NCBI RefSeq assembly: GCF_024166365.1
Contig: NC_064842.1
Location: 14,045,001-14,109,000 of the forward strand
DNA from: Elephas maximus indicus
Taxonomy: Eukaryota > Chordata > Mammalia > Proboscidea > Elephantidae
Direction of reading: 5' to 3'
Length of the DNA stretch: 64,000 nucleotides
The position numbers and the translations under genes were made by a program. Every line of letters starts with the position of its first letter. Position 1 is the first letter of the stretch. This document shows positions 42,266 to 53,536 of the stretch, in pieces. The notes under the pieces are model-generated. The model saw only the letters and a program-made list of their open reading frames with translations, ran no database searches and was not told where the DNA came from.

Positions 42266-42479
42266 TTTTAGTTTTCCTAGTCCAATTTCAATATAAATAA
42301 GGTGTATTTTATAAATTAATAATAATTATTAATTATGTATGCATGAAATGCTTGCAAATGCGTTCAACAGGACACACTTGAAGAGATTATTTCTGGAAAG
42401 ATATACCAGAAACTATGTATGAGTCGGAATTAATTCAATGTCATACAGCAAGGACAACAGCAGGGAGTATAACTAGGTG

Positions 42480-43195
42480 TCGGGGGGAGTAGGGGCTTGT
42501 TTATACCCTTTAGTTCTCTCTGCAAATATTTTAAACAAAAAGAATGTAGTACTTGAATAATTATAGCTGAAGCACCCCACTTGGGCAGGAGGCCCAGCAG
42601 TCCAGGACACCCCCCTCCAGGGCCCCTACCCTCTCCTGGTTTTGTGTCCAGGTTCCTCTAGTGCTGTTGAACGTTTTGAGGGAGTGGCATGCAGCTGGAC
42701 TAACTTTGTCCTTGTTCGCTGACTGGGGAGGAGCCCAGCTGCTGAGTAGAAGCCAGTCTTGGGGCGCCCTGTGTCCAGAGTGTGGAAACTGGGAACAGTT
42801 CCCGGCTCCCTTTGTGGTCACAAGGCTAAGGCAGTGCACCACTGTCAGTATTGACTCTGCAGGGGTGGGTGCCCACTTCCAAGGTTATGCTCAATGGAGG
42901 GACTCCAAATGGAGGGGCTACAGCTCGTTCAATCCCTGATGCCTCACAGGTGCGAGGCCATCAGAAGTCCAGTTCTGCAGGCGTGGTGAGCCCACTCACA
43001 GGGTTCCAAGCAGATGGTAGCTGGGTTCTAACATCAGAGAGCCAGGCTGGGGGTGGGTGTGGCCTGTGGTTGGTTGGCAGGAGAACCAGCTTTGAAGGAA
43101 CCAACAACCACTCTTTGACTACCGTCTCTGTGCCTCTCTCTGGCTGATCACCAACGTTTCATTCCTGTATTGAAGAGACCTCCTACTGCTTTCCC
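42480..43195. other. Unassigned GC-moderate sequence
   Basis: No repeat family recognised. Runs directly into the exon-like segment described next. Confidence 0.4.
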
Positions 43196-43223
43196 ACTGC
43201 TCCCTCTAAGATAACATACTCAC

Positions 43224-43524
43224 TTTTAAAAATTCGTTGAGATGTTACCACTTTCAAGTATCTGCTCAGGGACAGCAAAACCTCCTCTGGCTCGATCCCA
43301 CCCACGTACCCAATTCGACACTGGTAGCCCAGAAACACTGGACAGCTGAGTGTCTTCAGGGGAAGAGGCATGGTATCCAGGGGCAGAGTGTCAGGGGAGT
43401 CTCCAGAGTGCTGAGTTTGGTCCACACAGGTGGGAGGAGAGGTCCCACCTGTACCTGTAATGTAGTCCTGGAAGGTTGGAACCAAAACATGCTGTCCCAG
43501 CAGCTCTTCAGGGAAAGGAAAATC
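43224..43524 (-). pseudogene. Exon-like open segment of unknown origin
   Basis: About 100 codons on the minus strand are open. Motifs include PTFQDYITGTGG and PVFLGYQCRIGYVGGIEPEE, ending RYLKVVTSQRIFK immediately before a consensus donor AAAA|GTGAGTATG (GTGAGT at 43218-43223). Upstream, up to about 43,680, plausible protein-like stretches continue in two other frames (for example VSGYENHIFVHAAEIF), as in a frameshifted relic. I do not recognise the family. It could be a decayed gene or pseudogene exon, or chance. Confidence 0.3.
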
Positions 43525-43721
43525 TCAGCAGCATGCACAAAAATGTGGTTTTCATACCCGGAGACCATGTCCGTTATCAGCTCCTTCAGGGAGCACCCAT
43601 GAGGGTGCAAAACAGCCCAAGTGCTCCCCCAGGGTTGGTTCCAGTGTCCACCACCTCTTCGACTCCAAACAACCATTCACCTGACCTGCTGGTGACCCAC
43701 CTCTCTCCCTTCTGTGTCCAT

Positions 43722-43914
43722 CTAGCTGCCATTGAGTGGATTCTGACTCATGGGGACCTCGTGTGTGTCAGAATAGAACTGTGCTCCGTAGGGTTTTCAG
43801 TGGCTGATTTTTTTTGGCACTCAATCCGCAGGACTTTCTCCCAAGGTGCCTTGTGGTGAACTTGGACCTCCAACCTTTTGGTTAACAACTGAGTGTTTGC
43901 ATTACCCAGGGGCT
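43722..43914 (-). mobile_element. AfroSINE, alternative-centre form
   Basis: 'gattctgactcatggggacc', 'gtgctccgtagggttttcag', 'tggacctccaaccttttgg' and head 'cattacccaggggct'. It ends exactly where the RTE target duplication starts. Confidence 0.87.
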
Positions 43915-43929
43915 ACCTGCTCTGCATAG

Positions 43930-44909
43930 ATCAAGAGGCAGTCATTCGGACAGAACAAGGGGATACTGATTTGTTTAAAGTCAGGGAAGGTATGCGTCAG
44001 GGTTGTATTCTTTCACCATACCTATTTAATCTGTATGCTGAACAAATAATCTGAGAAGCTGGACTATATGAAAAAGAATGGGGCATCAGGATTGGAGGAA
44101 GATGCATTAACAACCTGCGTTATGCAGGTGACACAACCTTGCTTGCTGAAAGTGAAAAGGACTTGAAGCAGTTACTAATGAAGATTAAAGACCACAACCT
44201 TCAGTATGGATTACACCTCAACATGAAGAAAACAAAAACCCTCACAACTGGACCAATGAGGAAGGTCATGATAAACGGAGAAAAGATTGAAGTTGTCAAG
44301 GATTTCATTTTACTTGGATCTACAATCAACAGCCATGGAAGCAGCAGTCAAGAAATCAAAAGACGCATTGCATTGGGTAAATCTGCTGCAAAGGACCTCT
44401 TCAGAGTGTTGAAGAGGAAAGATGTCACCCTGAAGACTAAGGTGCGCCTGACCCAAGCCATGGTATTTTCAATCACATCATATACATGTGAAAGCTGGAC
44501 AATGAATAAGGAAGACCGAAGAAGAGTTGATGCCTTTGAATTGTGGTGTTGGCGAAGAATATTGAATATACCATGGACTTCCAAAAGAATGAACAAATCT
44601 GTCTCGGAAGAAGTGCAACCAGAATGCTCCTTAGAGGCAAGGATGGTGAGACTGCGTCTTACATACTTTGGACATGTTGTCAGGAGGAATGAGTCCCTGG
44701 AGAAGGACATCATGCTTGGCAGAGTACAAGGTCAGCGGAAAAGAGGAAGACCCTCAACGAGGTGGATTAACACAGTGGCTGCAACAATGAACTCAAGCAT
44801 AACAACGACTGTAAAGATGGTGCAGGACCGGGCAGTGTTTCATTCTGTTGTGTGTAGGGTTGCTATGAGCTGGAACTGACTCGACGGCACCTAACCACCA
44901 CCACTAACC
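43930..44909 (+). mobile_element. RTE-type LINE, 5'-truncated, best copy in the window
   Basis: 980 bases bounded by a perfect 15-bp duplication acctgctctgcatag (43915-43929, 44910-44924). One frame from 43932 is open to the natural TGA at 44880 except for a single TGA at 44052. It covers the end of the reverse transcriptase, with RQGCILSPYLFNLYA and a mutated active site YAGD (44121-44132; RTE enzymes carry YADD), then the C-terminal region (WCWRRILNIPW, LTYFGHVVRR, GRPSTRW). The 3' end 'gttgctatgagctggaactg' with 'cgacggcacctaac' matches the AfroSINE tail, as expected for a LINE/SINE partnership. Confidence 0.92.
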
Positions 44910-44924
44910 ACCTGCTCTGCATAG

Positions 44925-45254
44925 CACTGCTTTTTGTCTTCCAGGACATTCAGGGTGCCTCCCTTTGCCTTTCTCTCTTCCTTCCTCCTATTGCTCAGAG
45001 CAGAGAGCTCCAGCAGACACCATGTGGCCTTGAGGATGGAAGCCACATGGTAGAGGAGACAGAAGAAGGTTGAGATCCTGATGACTTCGTGGAGCTGCCA
45101 AAACAATTCCTGACTGCTTGTATCAGGTCTTCCATAAAAGTGAGAACGAACCCTCGTATGTAAATGACTGGATTTTCTATTATACACAGCCATACCTACT
45201 TTGACAGATCCAGTGACTCTCAGTGATATCCAGGTGTTTTCCTGTCCTCGTGAA
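44925..45254. other. Unassigned intergenic sequence
   Basis: About 330 bases with no recognised feature; antisense frame open at 44891-45193 without protein-like content. Confidence 0.45.
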
Positions 45255-45265
45255 TACTATGGCAT

Positions 45266-45428
45266 GAAAAAATCCACTGCCGTCAAGTCGATTCCAACTC
45301 ATAGCGACCCTGTAGGACAGAGTAGAACTGCCCCCATAGAATTTTCAAGGAGCTCCTGGTAGATTTGAACTGACAACCTCTTGGTTAACAGCTGCAGCAG
45401 TTAACCACTACGCCACCAGTGTTTCCTG
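45266..45428 (-). mobile_element. AfroSINE, short form
   Basis: Perfect 11-bp target duplication tactatggcat (45255-45265, 45429-45439) around 'gccgtcaagtcgattccaactc ... cgccaccagtgtttcc'. Confidence 0.94.
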
Positions 45429-45567
45429 TACTATGGCATAGGGAGGAATATCTCTTAATAAAGAACAGAAAAACAACACAACTTGAATCTCTGGTGGGGT
45501 ATACCTTTTGGTAGGACCCCATGCACACAATAAAATAGATCTGTTTGTGCTGTTTTTCTTCTTCTTT

Positions 45568-45774
45568 TTGGTGTTGTTAGTTGACATTGAGTTGATTCTG
45601 ACTCATGGTGACCCCATGTGCGCAGAGCAGAACTGTCCATGGTGTTTTCAAGGCTGTGACCTTTTGAAAGCAGATCACCAGGGCTATTTTCTTAGGCACC
45701 TCTGGGTGGGTTTGAACCATCAGTCTTTCAACTGGTAGTCAAGTGCTTAACCATTTGCACCAGCCAGGGACTCC
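45568..45774 (-). mobile_element. AfroSINE, alternative-centre form
   Basis: 'ttgttagttgacattgagttg', 'gtgaccttttgaaagcagatc', 'ttgcaccagccagggactcc'. Confidence 0.88.
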
Positions 45775-45775
45775 T

Positions 45776-46097
45776 ATCTTTCTTCATTGAGTTATTGAAT
45801 TTGAAGGCTTTCCCAGGTTAGGAGTGAGATGAAGGTAGAGTTTCCTAAGCACGCCCTAGTGTTTCTCAGTTTCTGTTTAAATATGATGGGTGAGGGTGAA
45901 GAGGGGCAACAGGATTTCAGAGGGGAGAGAAAGGCTGCTCTGATTGCCATTTTAACATGCATATTTGGAGCTTGTGCAAAACCCTGGTCATGAGCTTAGA
46001 AAAAATGTGGCCCTGGCAGGGGCAGGAGTCGGGCCTAGAAAGGGGGTTGTCAGAGTCATGTGATGTAGATCTTTCCCTTTTTTCCCTCAACATCCTT
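45776..46097. other. Unassigned intergenic sequence
   Basis: No gene or repeat recognised. Confidence 0.45.
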
Positions 46098-47050
46098 TTT
46101 TTTTAATTTTTATTGTGCTTTAAGTGAAAATTTACAAATCAAGTCAAACTCTCATACAAAAATCTATAAACACCTTGCTATACTCCTCATTGCTCTTACC
46201 CTAATGAGACAGCATACTCCTTCCCTCCACTTTCTCTTTTCGTGTTCATTCGGCCAGCTTCTGACCCCCTCTACCCTCTCATCTCCACTTCAGACAGGAG
46301 ATGCCAACATAGTCGTCTCGTGTGTCTACTTGATCCAAGAAGCTCATTCTTCCCCAGCATCATTTTCTATCCCATACCAAAAAAAACAAACCAAACCCAG
46401 TGCCGTCGAGTCAATTCTGACTCATAATGACCCTATAGTCCAGTCCAATCCCTGTTGGAAGAGTTGGCTTTGGGAATGGTTCCCATCTTGAGCTAACAGA
46501 AGGTCTGGGGACTACAACCTCCGGGGTCCTTCTAGTCTCAGTCAGACCATTAAGTCTGGTCTTTTTATGAGAATTTACGCATCCCACTGCTCTTCTGCTC
46601 CCTCAGGGGTTCTCTGTTGTGTTCCCTCTCAGGGCAGTCATCGGTTGTAGCAGGGCACCATCTCGTTCTTTCTGGTCTCAGGCTAATGTACTCTCTGCTT
46701 TACGTGGCCCTTTCTGCCTCTTGGGCTCATAATTACCTTGTGTCTTTGGTGTTCTTCATTCTCCTTTGCTCCTGGTGGGTTGAGACCAATTCACGCATTT
46801 TAGATGGCTGCTTGCTAGCATTTCAGACCCTGGACGCCACTCTCCAAAGTGGGATGCAGGATGTTTTCTTAATAGATTTTATTATGCCAATTGCCTTAGA
46901 TGTCCCCTGAAACCATGGTCCCCAAACCCCTGCCCCTGCTACGCTGGCCTTTGAAGTGTTCAGTTTTTTCAGGAAACTTCTTTGCTTTTGGTTTAGTCCA
47001 GTTGTGCTGACCCCTGCAGACTTTTCTTGGTTTTTGAATAATCTCTCTAT
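46098..47050 (-). mobile_element. 5'-truncated L1, 3' UTR
   Basis: Same 3' UTR as in 24623-27475 ('aagtgaaaatttacaaatcaag', 'accattaagtctggtctttttatg', 'ccactctccaaagtgggatgc'). Cut before ORF2. Contains a short AfroSINE tail at 46377-46436. Confidence 0.87.
46377..46436 (-). mobile_element. AfroSINE tail fragment inside L1
   Basis: 'caaacccagtgccgtcgagtc' to 'ataatgaccctata' interrupts 'tctatcccata|gtccagtcc' of the L1 3' UTR. Very 5'-truncated. Confidence 0.82.
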
Positions 47051-47855
47051 TTTTTTTTTACAAAGGTGGGAGAGGCATGCCTTGAAATTGACAGATTTGT
47101 AGGTATAAGCAGCCAACCCCACACAGGCTTTTCAGACAGAAGGAAGCAGACAGACAGGAAGCAGGAGGAAACAGAAGAAAAGACAAGAGAGAAGAGAGAA
47201 GCAGCAGAGAGAAAGGAGGCAAGGAACCTCCTAAAAGAGCTATAACATGGGCCAAGGGCTGTAACACTGAAGACAGGGACAGGCCCAGAAGGGACCATGT
47301 GTGGGGACAGATTAATACTTGTGCTTACTTACTAATCTGTAGCGCAAGATCATACATGGGTTTTACCACATCTTTGATGTGGTGAAAAACAGATTGTGCA
47401 CTACAGATTAGTAAGTAAGCACAAGAAAGCCCGTGCTTACTTTACTTACCGGGTAATCCATTCCTGGATGTGGCGGAGTCAGTGGTGACAAATGGTAGGG
47501 CCAAGAGGAGCCTGTTTTGTCAGGACTGAGAGGAGGCCTTCATGGCCGAGAGGAGCTGAGAGCTGTCCTGCACCGAAGAAGGAAGACTTTGCTTACATGC
47601 TTCCTGACCCTGATCCTGAGTTGTAGCCTGTTACTTCCTTAACTAAACCACTTCACTGTAAGTATGGTCTGTGAGTTCTGCGTGGCCATTGCAAGGGATT
47701 ATCAAACCTAGCAGAGAAGTAGAGGGTGTTGTGGGAGGAATGGCTGGTGTCAGAACTGGTAAAAAGGTTGGAAAGTGGAGGTATGTCTGACCTACACCTC
47801 ATAGGGATCAGCTTTGGGCTGCTGCTGCTGATCTTGATTTGTATTATCCTCCCTG
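47051..47855 (+). repeat. LTR-like repeat interrupted by a hAT element
   Basis: Purine-rich 'gaagcagacagacaggaagc', 'gggctgtaacactgaagacaggg' and, after the insert, 'gttgtagcctgttacttccttaac' and 'gtctgtgagttctgcgtggcc'. The latter parts look like an LTR U5 region. No partner LTR is visible and the family is not assigned. Confidence 0.45.
47303..47466. mobile_element. Second hAT-type hairpin element
   Basis: Related to 18911-19166. The left end 'ggggacagatta' and right end 'gggtaatccattcctg' resemble its termini. The interior is a large hairpin whose 29-base arms (47318-47346 and 47397-47425) pair with one mismatch, with an inner stem 'accacatc'/'gatgtggt'. The target duplication is unclear (atgtg shared). 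Confidence 0.75.
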
Positions 47856-47939
47856 AAATTAGACGGGTTCTTGCACTACTATTACTACTATTATTACCAC
47901 TATCAGCATTTTACAAGTATACAGGGCTTTGGTGTATTT

Positions 47940-50430
47940 TGTCATATTTATTCCTGATGTTTTGTATTTTTTGATGATATTATAAATGGTATTTAAAATT
48001 TTTTTCGATTTCTTATTATTTGTCACTAGTGTGTAGAAGTACAATTGATTTCACATTGGTCTTGTATCCTGCAAAGTTGCTAAACTCACTTATAAGCTCT
48101 TGTAGCTTTTTTTTTTTTCTTTGAGATTCCATCAGATTTTCTACATATTGTCTGTGAGTAAAGATAAATTTTGTTTTCTTTCCAATTTGGCTGACTTTCA
48201 TTTCTTTTTCTTGCCTGATTGCATTGACTAGAACCTCTAGTACATGTTGAAGAGAAGTAATGAGAGTAGTCATCCATGTCTTGTTCCTGATTGTAGGGGA
48301 AAAGTATTCAGCTTTTTACCATTAAGTATGTTGTTAGCAGTAGGTTTTTCATAGATGCTGTTTATCAGGTTGAGGACATTCTCTTGTGTTCCTAGTTTGT
48401 TGAGTGTTTTTTTTTTTTTTTTTTTTGCCCCCAATCATGAAAGGGTTTTGGATTCTGTCAAATTCTTTTTCTGAATCTGTTGAGATAGTGACATGGTTTT
48501 TGTTTTAGTTTGTTAATGTGGGAATTTACATTGATTAATTTTCAAATGTTAAACCAACCTTGCATTCTTGGGGCAAACTCTACTTGTCATAAGTATTATC
48601 CTCTTAATAATTGTTGCATTCAATTTGCTTAGAATTTTTACATCTAGTTTCATGATTAGTATTGGTCTGTAGTTTCTTTTCTTGTAATGTCTTTGGTTTT
48701 GGTATCAGAGTAGTCCTGGCCTCATAGAATGAGTTGGGAACTGTTTCCTCCTCTTCAATTTTCTGAAAGACTTTGTGTAGAATTGGTATTATTTTTTCCT
48801 TAAAAGTTTGATAGAATTCACCAGTAAAGCCCTCTGGATTAGGGATTTTCTTTGTAGGGCGGTTTTAAACCACAGATTTAATGTTTTTAATAGATATAGG
48901 TCTATTTAAGCTATTTATTTTTTCTTGAATTAGCTTTGGTAGTTCGTGTCTTTCAAAGAATTGTCCATTCAACTAAGTTGTCAAATTTACGGGCATAAAG
49001 TTGTTCATAATATTCCCTGATTCTCCGTTTAATGTCTGCACAGTCTGTTGGGATTTCACCTCTCTCATTCCTGATATTGGCAATTTGTATCCTCACTCTT
49101 TTTTTGCCTGATCAATCTGGCTGGAGGCTTATCAACTATATTGATGTTCTCAAAGGACCACCTTTTGGTTTAATTGATTTTCTGTTTTCTAGTCCACTGA
49201 TTTCCTCTTTAATCTTTATTGTTCCCTATGTTTTACTTACTTTGGTTTCATTTGCTCTTTTTCTTTTTTCTAATTTCTTGAGGTGGAAGCTGAGGTCATT
49301 GATTTAAGACCTTTCTTCTTTTCCGATATAGGCAGTTAGTGTTATAAATTCACCTCAAAGTACTGCCTTAGCAGCATCCCACAAATTCTGATAAGTTGTG
49401 TTTTCATTTTCATTTAGTTAAAATACTTTCTAATCTCTCTTTTGATTTTTTCTTTGACCCATGGGTTATTTGGTGGTGTTGTTAGGTGCCATTGAGTCAG
49501 TTCCAACTCATAGCGACCCTATGTACAATAGAATGAAACACTGCCCCGTCCTGGGCCATTCTCACACTTGTTCCTTATGCTTGAGCTCATTATTGCAGCC
49601 ACTGTGTCAGTTTATCTCGTTGAGGGTCTTCCTCTTTTTCACTGACCCTTTTTTTGGCTACTTTACCAAGCATGATGTCCTTCTCCAGGAACTGGTCCCT
49701 CCTGATAACATGTCCAAAGTAGGTGAGATGAAGTCTCGCCATCCTTTCTTCTAAAGAACATTCTGGGTGTACTTCTTCCAAGACATTGTCCGTTCTTCTG
49801 GCAGTCTGTGGTATATTCAATATTCTTCGCCAACAATGTAATTCAAAGGCATCAAATCTTCTTTGGTCTTTCTTAATCATTGTCTGGCTTTTGCATGTAT
49901 ATGAGGTGATTGAAACCAACATGGCTTAGGTCGTGTGCACCTTAGTCCTTAAAGTGACACCTTTTGGGTTATTTAGAAATGTGTTATTTAATTTCCAAGT
50001 ATTTGGGGGATTTTCCAGATACCTTTGTTATTGATATCTAATTCCATTGGGGTCATAGAACATATTTTATATGAGTCAAATCCTTTAAAATTTATTGAGA
50101 TATACTTTATGGTCCAGAATACGATCTATTCTGGTAATTCTGGCTAATGAGAACATCTTGGTAAATGTTCCATGCGCGCTTGAAAAAAAGAATATTCTGC
50201 TGCTGTTGGGTGTAGTGATTATTGTTATGGTTAGGTTTAACTTGTTCTCATTTGTTGGATTATTAGCTATAGCTCTTTGTTTTGTAATTTTAAGTAGTTA
50301 CTTTAGGGCTTATAGTATAATCTTTGACTTATCACATTCTGTCTTCAAACTATATTATACCACTCCACATACAGCATAAGAACCTTGAACCTTACAATAG
50401 TATACCTCCATTTCTTTACTCTTGGCTTTT
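47940..50430 (-). mobile_element. Old L1 ORF2 region, antisense, carrying an RTE
   Basis: 'cttgtatcctgcaaagttgc', 'tgttgcattcaatttgcttag' and 'ggggattttccagatacc' occur in L1 antisense order. Many stops. The insertion of an RTE at 49472-49964 is cleanly marked by its target duplication. Confidence 0.8.
49472..49964 (-). mobile_element. RTE-type LINE, 5'-truncated, inside L1
   Basis: Antisense RTE 3' end ('ttgttaggtgccattgagtc' tail). Minus-strand remnants VHPECSLEERMARLHLTYFG match the copy at 43930. Flanked by the perfect 10-bp duplication tgggttattt (49462-49471 and 49965-49974). Confidence 0.9.
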
Positions 50431-50744
50431 ATGTTATTGATGTCATAGATTTTACTTATACATTTATTATTAACCTCACTCTCTCTATTTTTTTTTTTAA
50501 GCAATTTTCTTTAAAAAAAAAACTTTTTATTTTGGAATAATTATAGACTCAGAGGAAGTTGCAAAAAAAACATTCGGGGAGGTCCTCTGTCCCCTCTACT
50601 CTGCCTCCCTCAGTGTTAGTATCTTGCCTAACTATAGTACAATATCAAAACTAGGAAATTGGCATTGGTACAATCCACAGAGTTTGTTCAGATTTCACCA
50701 GTTATATGTGTGCTCATTTGTGTGTGTGTGTGTGTGCATTGTTG

Positions 50745-50944
50745 TTGTTAGTTGCTGTCCAATTGGTCCCGACTCAAGGTAACCTCATGTATGCAGAGTA
50801 GAACTGCTCCATAGGATTTTCAAGGCTGTGACTTTTTGGAAGCAGAACATCAGGCCTGTCTTTCGAAGTGCCTCTTGGTGGGTTTGAACTGCTAACTTTT
50901 TGGCTGTTGGTCCAGCGCTTACCATTTGTGCCACTCAGGGACCC
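50745..50944 (-). mobile_element. AfroSINE, alternative-centre form
   Basis: 'gttagttgctgtccaattgg', 'gcagaacatcaggcctgtc', 'tgtgccactcagggacccc'. Inserted in a TG-rich tract; 'tgtgtgtgcat' lies on both sides. Confidence 0.87.
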
Positions 50945-51299
50945 CTGTGTGTGCATAGTTCTATAGAATTTTATCATATGTGTAGCTTCATGTAACTACT
51001 ATCACAATCAAAATACAGAACCCTTCCACCACCACAAGGCTTCCTTGTGCCTTTGTAGCCACACCCACTCCATGTCCCCACAACCCATAATCCCTGGCAA
51101 CCACTAACCTGTTCTCCATCCTTATACTTCTGTAATTTGAAGAATGTTATGTAAGTGGGATCATTTATATAGTATCATACAGTTTGTAGCTTTTTGAGAT
51201 TGGCTTTAAAAAAAAATCGGCATTAATTCCCTGAGGCCCATCCAAGTTGTTGCACATTCAATGGTTTGTCCCTTTTTATTGCTGAGTAGTATTCCACAG

Positions 51300-51820
51300 T
51301 GTTATGGGTTAAATTGTGTTTCCCCCCAAAATGTGTGTCAACTTGGCTAGGCCATGACTTCCAGTATTATGTGGTTTGTCCTCCGTTTTGTGATCTGTTA
51401 TAATTTTCCTATGTGTTGTAAATCCTAACTTCTATGAAGTTAATGAGGCAGGATTAGAGGCAGTTATGTTAATGAGGCAGGACTCAATCTACAGAATTAG
51501 GTTGTATCTTCAACCATTCTCTTTTGAGATAGAAAAGAGAGAGTCAAGCAAAGAGGAGAGGGATCTCCTACCACCAAGAACAACGAGCTGGGAGTGGAGA
51601 GTGTCCTTTGGACCTGAAGTCCCTGTGCTGAGAAACTCCTGGATTAGGGGAAGATTGATGACAAGGACCTTCCCCCAGAGCCGAAAGAGTGAGAGAAAGC
51701 TTCCCCCTGGAGCTGGTGCCTTAAATTTGACCTTCTAGCTTCCTAAACTGTGAGAGAATAAACTTCTGTTAGTTAAAGGCATCCACCTGTGGTATTTCTG
51801 ATATCTGGATAACTAAGACA
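51300..51820 (+). repeat. Solo MaLR-like LTR, longest copy
   Basis: 521 bases, from 'tgttatgggttaaattgtg' to 'taactaagaca'. It has a segment ('gtgtcaacttggctaggcc', 'ccgttttgtgatctgttat') absent from the shorter copies and an AATAAA near the end. 'cacag' is at both borders. It lies inside the L1 and therefore postdates it. Confidence 0.85.
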
Positions 51821-52031
51821 CAGTTTGTTTAACCATTTACCCGTTGAAGGACATTGGCGTTGTTTCTAATTTTGGGGTATTACAAATAACGTTCTGATGA
51901 ACATTCAAGTAAAGATTTTTGAGTGAGTATAGGTTTTCATTTGTCTGGGGTAAATGCCCATGGGTACAATTGCTTGGTTGTAGGGCAAGTGCATTTCCAG
52001 TTATAGAAGAACTGAAATTTTACATTCTTAC

Positions 52032-52213
52032 CAGAGGGTCAGCAAAAAAGAGGAAGGCCCTCAATGAGATGAATTGACACAGTGGCTATAGCAATGAGCT
52101 CAAACGTAGCAATGAGTGTGAGGATTGTGAGGGCGGTACAGGATGGGGCAGTGTTTGGTTCTGTTGTACATAGGGTCACTATGAGTTGGAACCAACTTAA
52201 CGGCACCTAACGA
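52032..52213 (+). mobile_element. RTE 3'-tail fragment
   Basis: 'gagggtcagcaaaaaagagg', 'ggtacaggatggggcagtg' and 'aacggcacctaacgacagc' match the last 180 bases of the RTE at 43930. It splits the L1 motif 'cattcttacc|agcagtgta'. Confidence 0.87.
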
Positions 52214-53275
52214 CAGCACCACCAGCAGTGTACGGGTGAGTTATCCAGTTTTTCCGCATCCTCTCCAGCATTTGCTGTTATTGCTACTTTTTATTTTAGT
52301 TATTCTGATAAATGTGTAGTGATATCTCATTGTAGTTTTACCGTGCGTTTCCCTAATGGCCAATAGTGTTGGGCATCTTTTCATCTGCTTATTTGTTACC
52401 CATATACCTGTTCTGTGAAATGTCTGTTCATGCCTTTGCCCATTTTTTAACTGGATTGTTTTCTATCCTATTGAGATTTTTTTTTAATTAATTTTTATTG
52501 TGGTAAAAATATATATAACAGAACATTTACCAATTCAACAATTTTTACATGTATAATTAAGTGATTACATTCATTATGCTGTTCAACTCTTACCACTGCT
52601 ATTCTTTTCCCAATCATTTCACCACTGTTAACAGAAACTCAGTGCTCATGAAGCAGTGACTCCTCCTTGTCCCCACCCTCCCAGCCCTGGTAACCACTAA
52701 TGGGCTTTGGTCTCTGTACAGTTGCCTATTTCATGTAACTGGGAAAACACAGTATTATTTATTTATTTATTTTTTTGTGATTGACTTATTTCATTCAGCG
52801 CAATGTTGTCAAGGTTCACCCATGTGTGGCATGTATCAGCACTTTACGGCTGAGTAATATTTCATTGTATGTATATACCACATTCTGTTTATCCTTTCAT
52901 CTGTCGATGGACATTTAGATTGTTTCCACATTTTGACTATTGTGAATAAAGCCGCAATGAACATTGGTGTACAGGTTTCTGTTAGTATTCCTGCCTTCAA
53001 TTCTTTTGGGTGTACACCTAAGATTAGGATTGCTGTGTCGTGTGGTAGATCTATGTTCAGCTTTCTGAGGAACTGTCAGTCTGTTTCCACAGTGGCTGTA
53101 CCGTTATGTATTCCCACCAACGATGGATGAGGGTTCCAATTTCTTCACATTCTCATCAACACCTGTTATTTCTGTTTTTATTTTTTTAATCATATCCATT
53201 CTAGTGGGGGAGAGGTGGTATCTCACTGTGGTTTTGATTTGCATCTCCCTTTAATGGCTTTTTTTAATGGCTAAT

Positions 53276-53318
53276 GAGTCGGAATCGACTTGATGGCAAT
53301 GGGTTTGGTTTCGGTTTG
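53276..53318 (+). mobile_element. AfroSINE tail remnant
   Basis: 'gagtcggaatcgacttgatgg' and 'caatgggtttggttt' only. Confidence 0.75.
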
Positions 53319-53335
53319 TCTTAAGGATTAATGAA

Positions 53336-53536
53336 AGGAGCCTTGATTGCGCAGTGGTTAAGTGCTTAGCTGCTAACCGAAAGATTGGTGGTTCGAACCT
53401 ACCAGCCGCTTCAGGGGAGAAAGATGTGGCAGCCTGCTTCCATAAAGGTTTCAGTTTTGGCAACCCTATGGGGCAATTCTACTCTGTCCTATAGGGTCAC
53501 TGTGTATAAGAAATGACTCGACAGCAGCAGGTTTAG
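53336..53536 (+). mobile_element. AfroSINE, long form
   Basis: Head 'aaggagccttgattgcgcagtgg', B-box-like 'ggttcgaacct', central block 'agaaagatgtggcagcctgc', tail 'actcgacagcagcagg'. Confidence 0.9.

Larger units (their letters stand above)
50490..52475 (-). mobile_element. L1 3' region, antisense, with three inserts
   Basis: 'aattatagactcagaggaagttgc', 'catttgtctggggtaaatgcc' and 'tcctctccagcatttgctg' are successive parts of an L1 3' half. It is broken by an AfroSINE (50745), a solo LTR (51300) and an RTE tail (52032). Confidence 0.78.
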
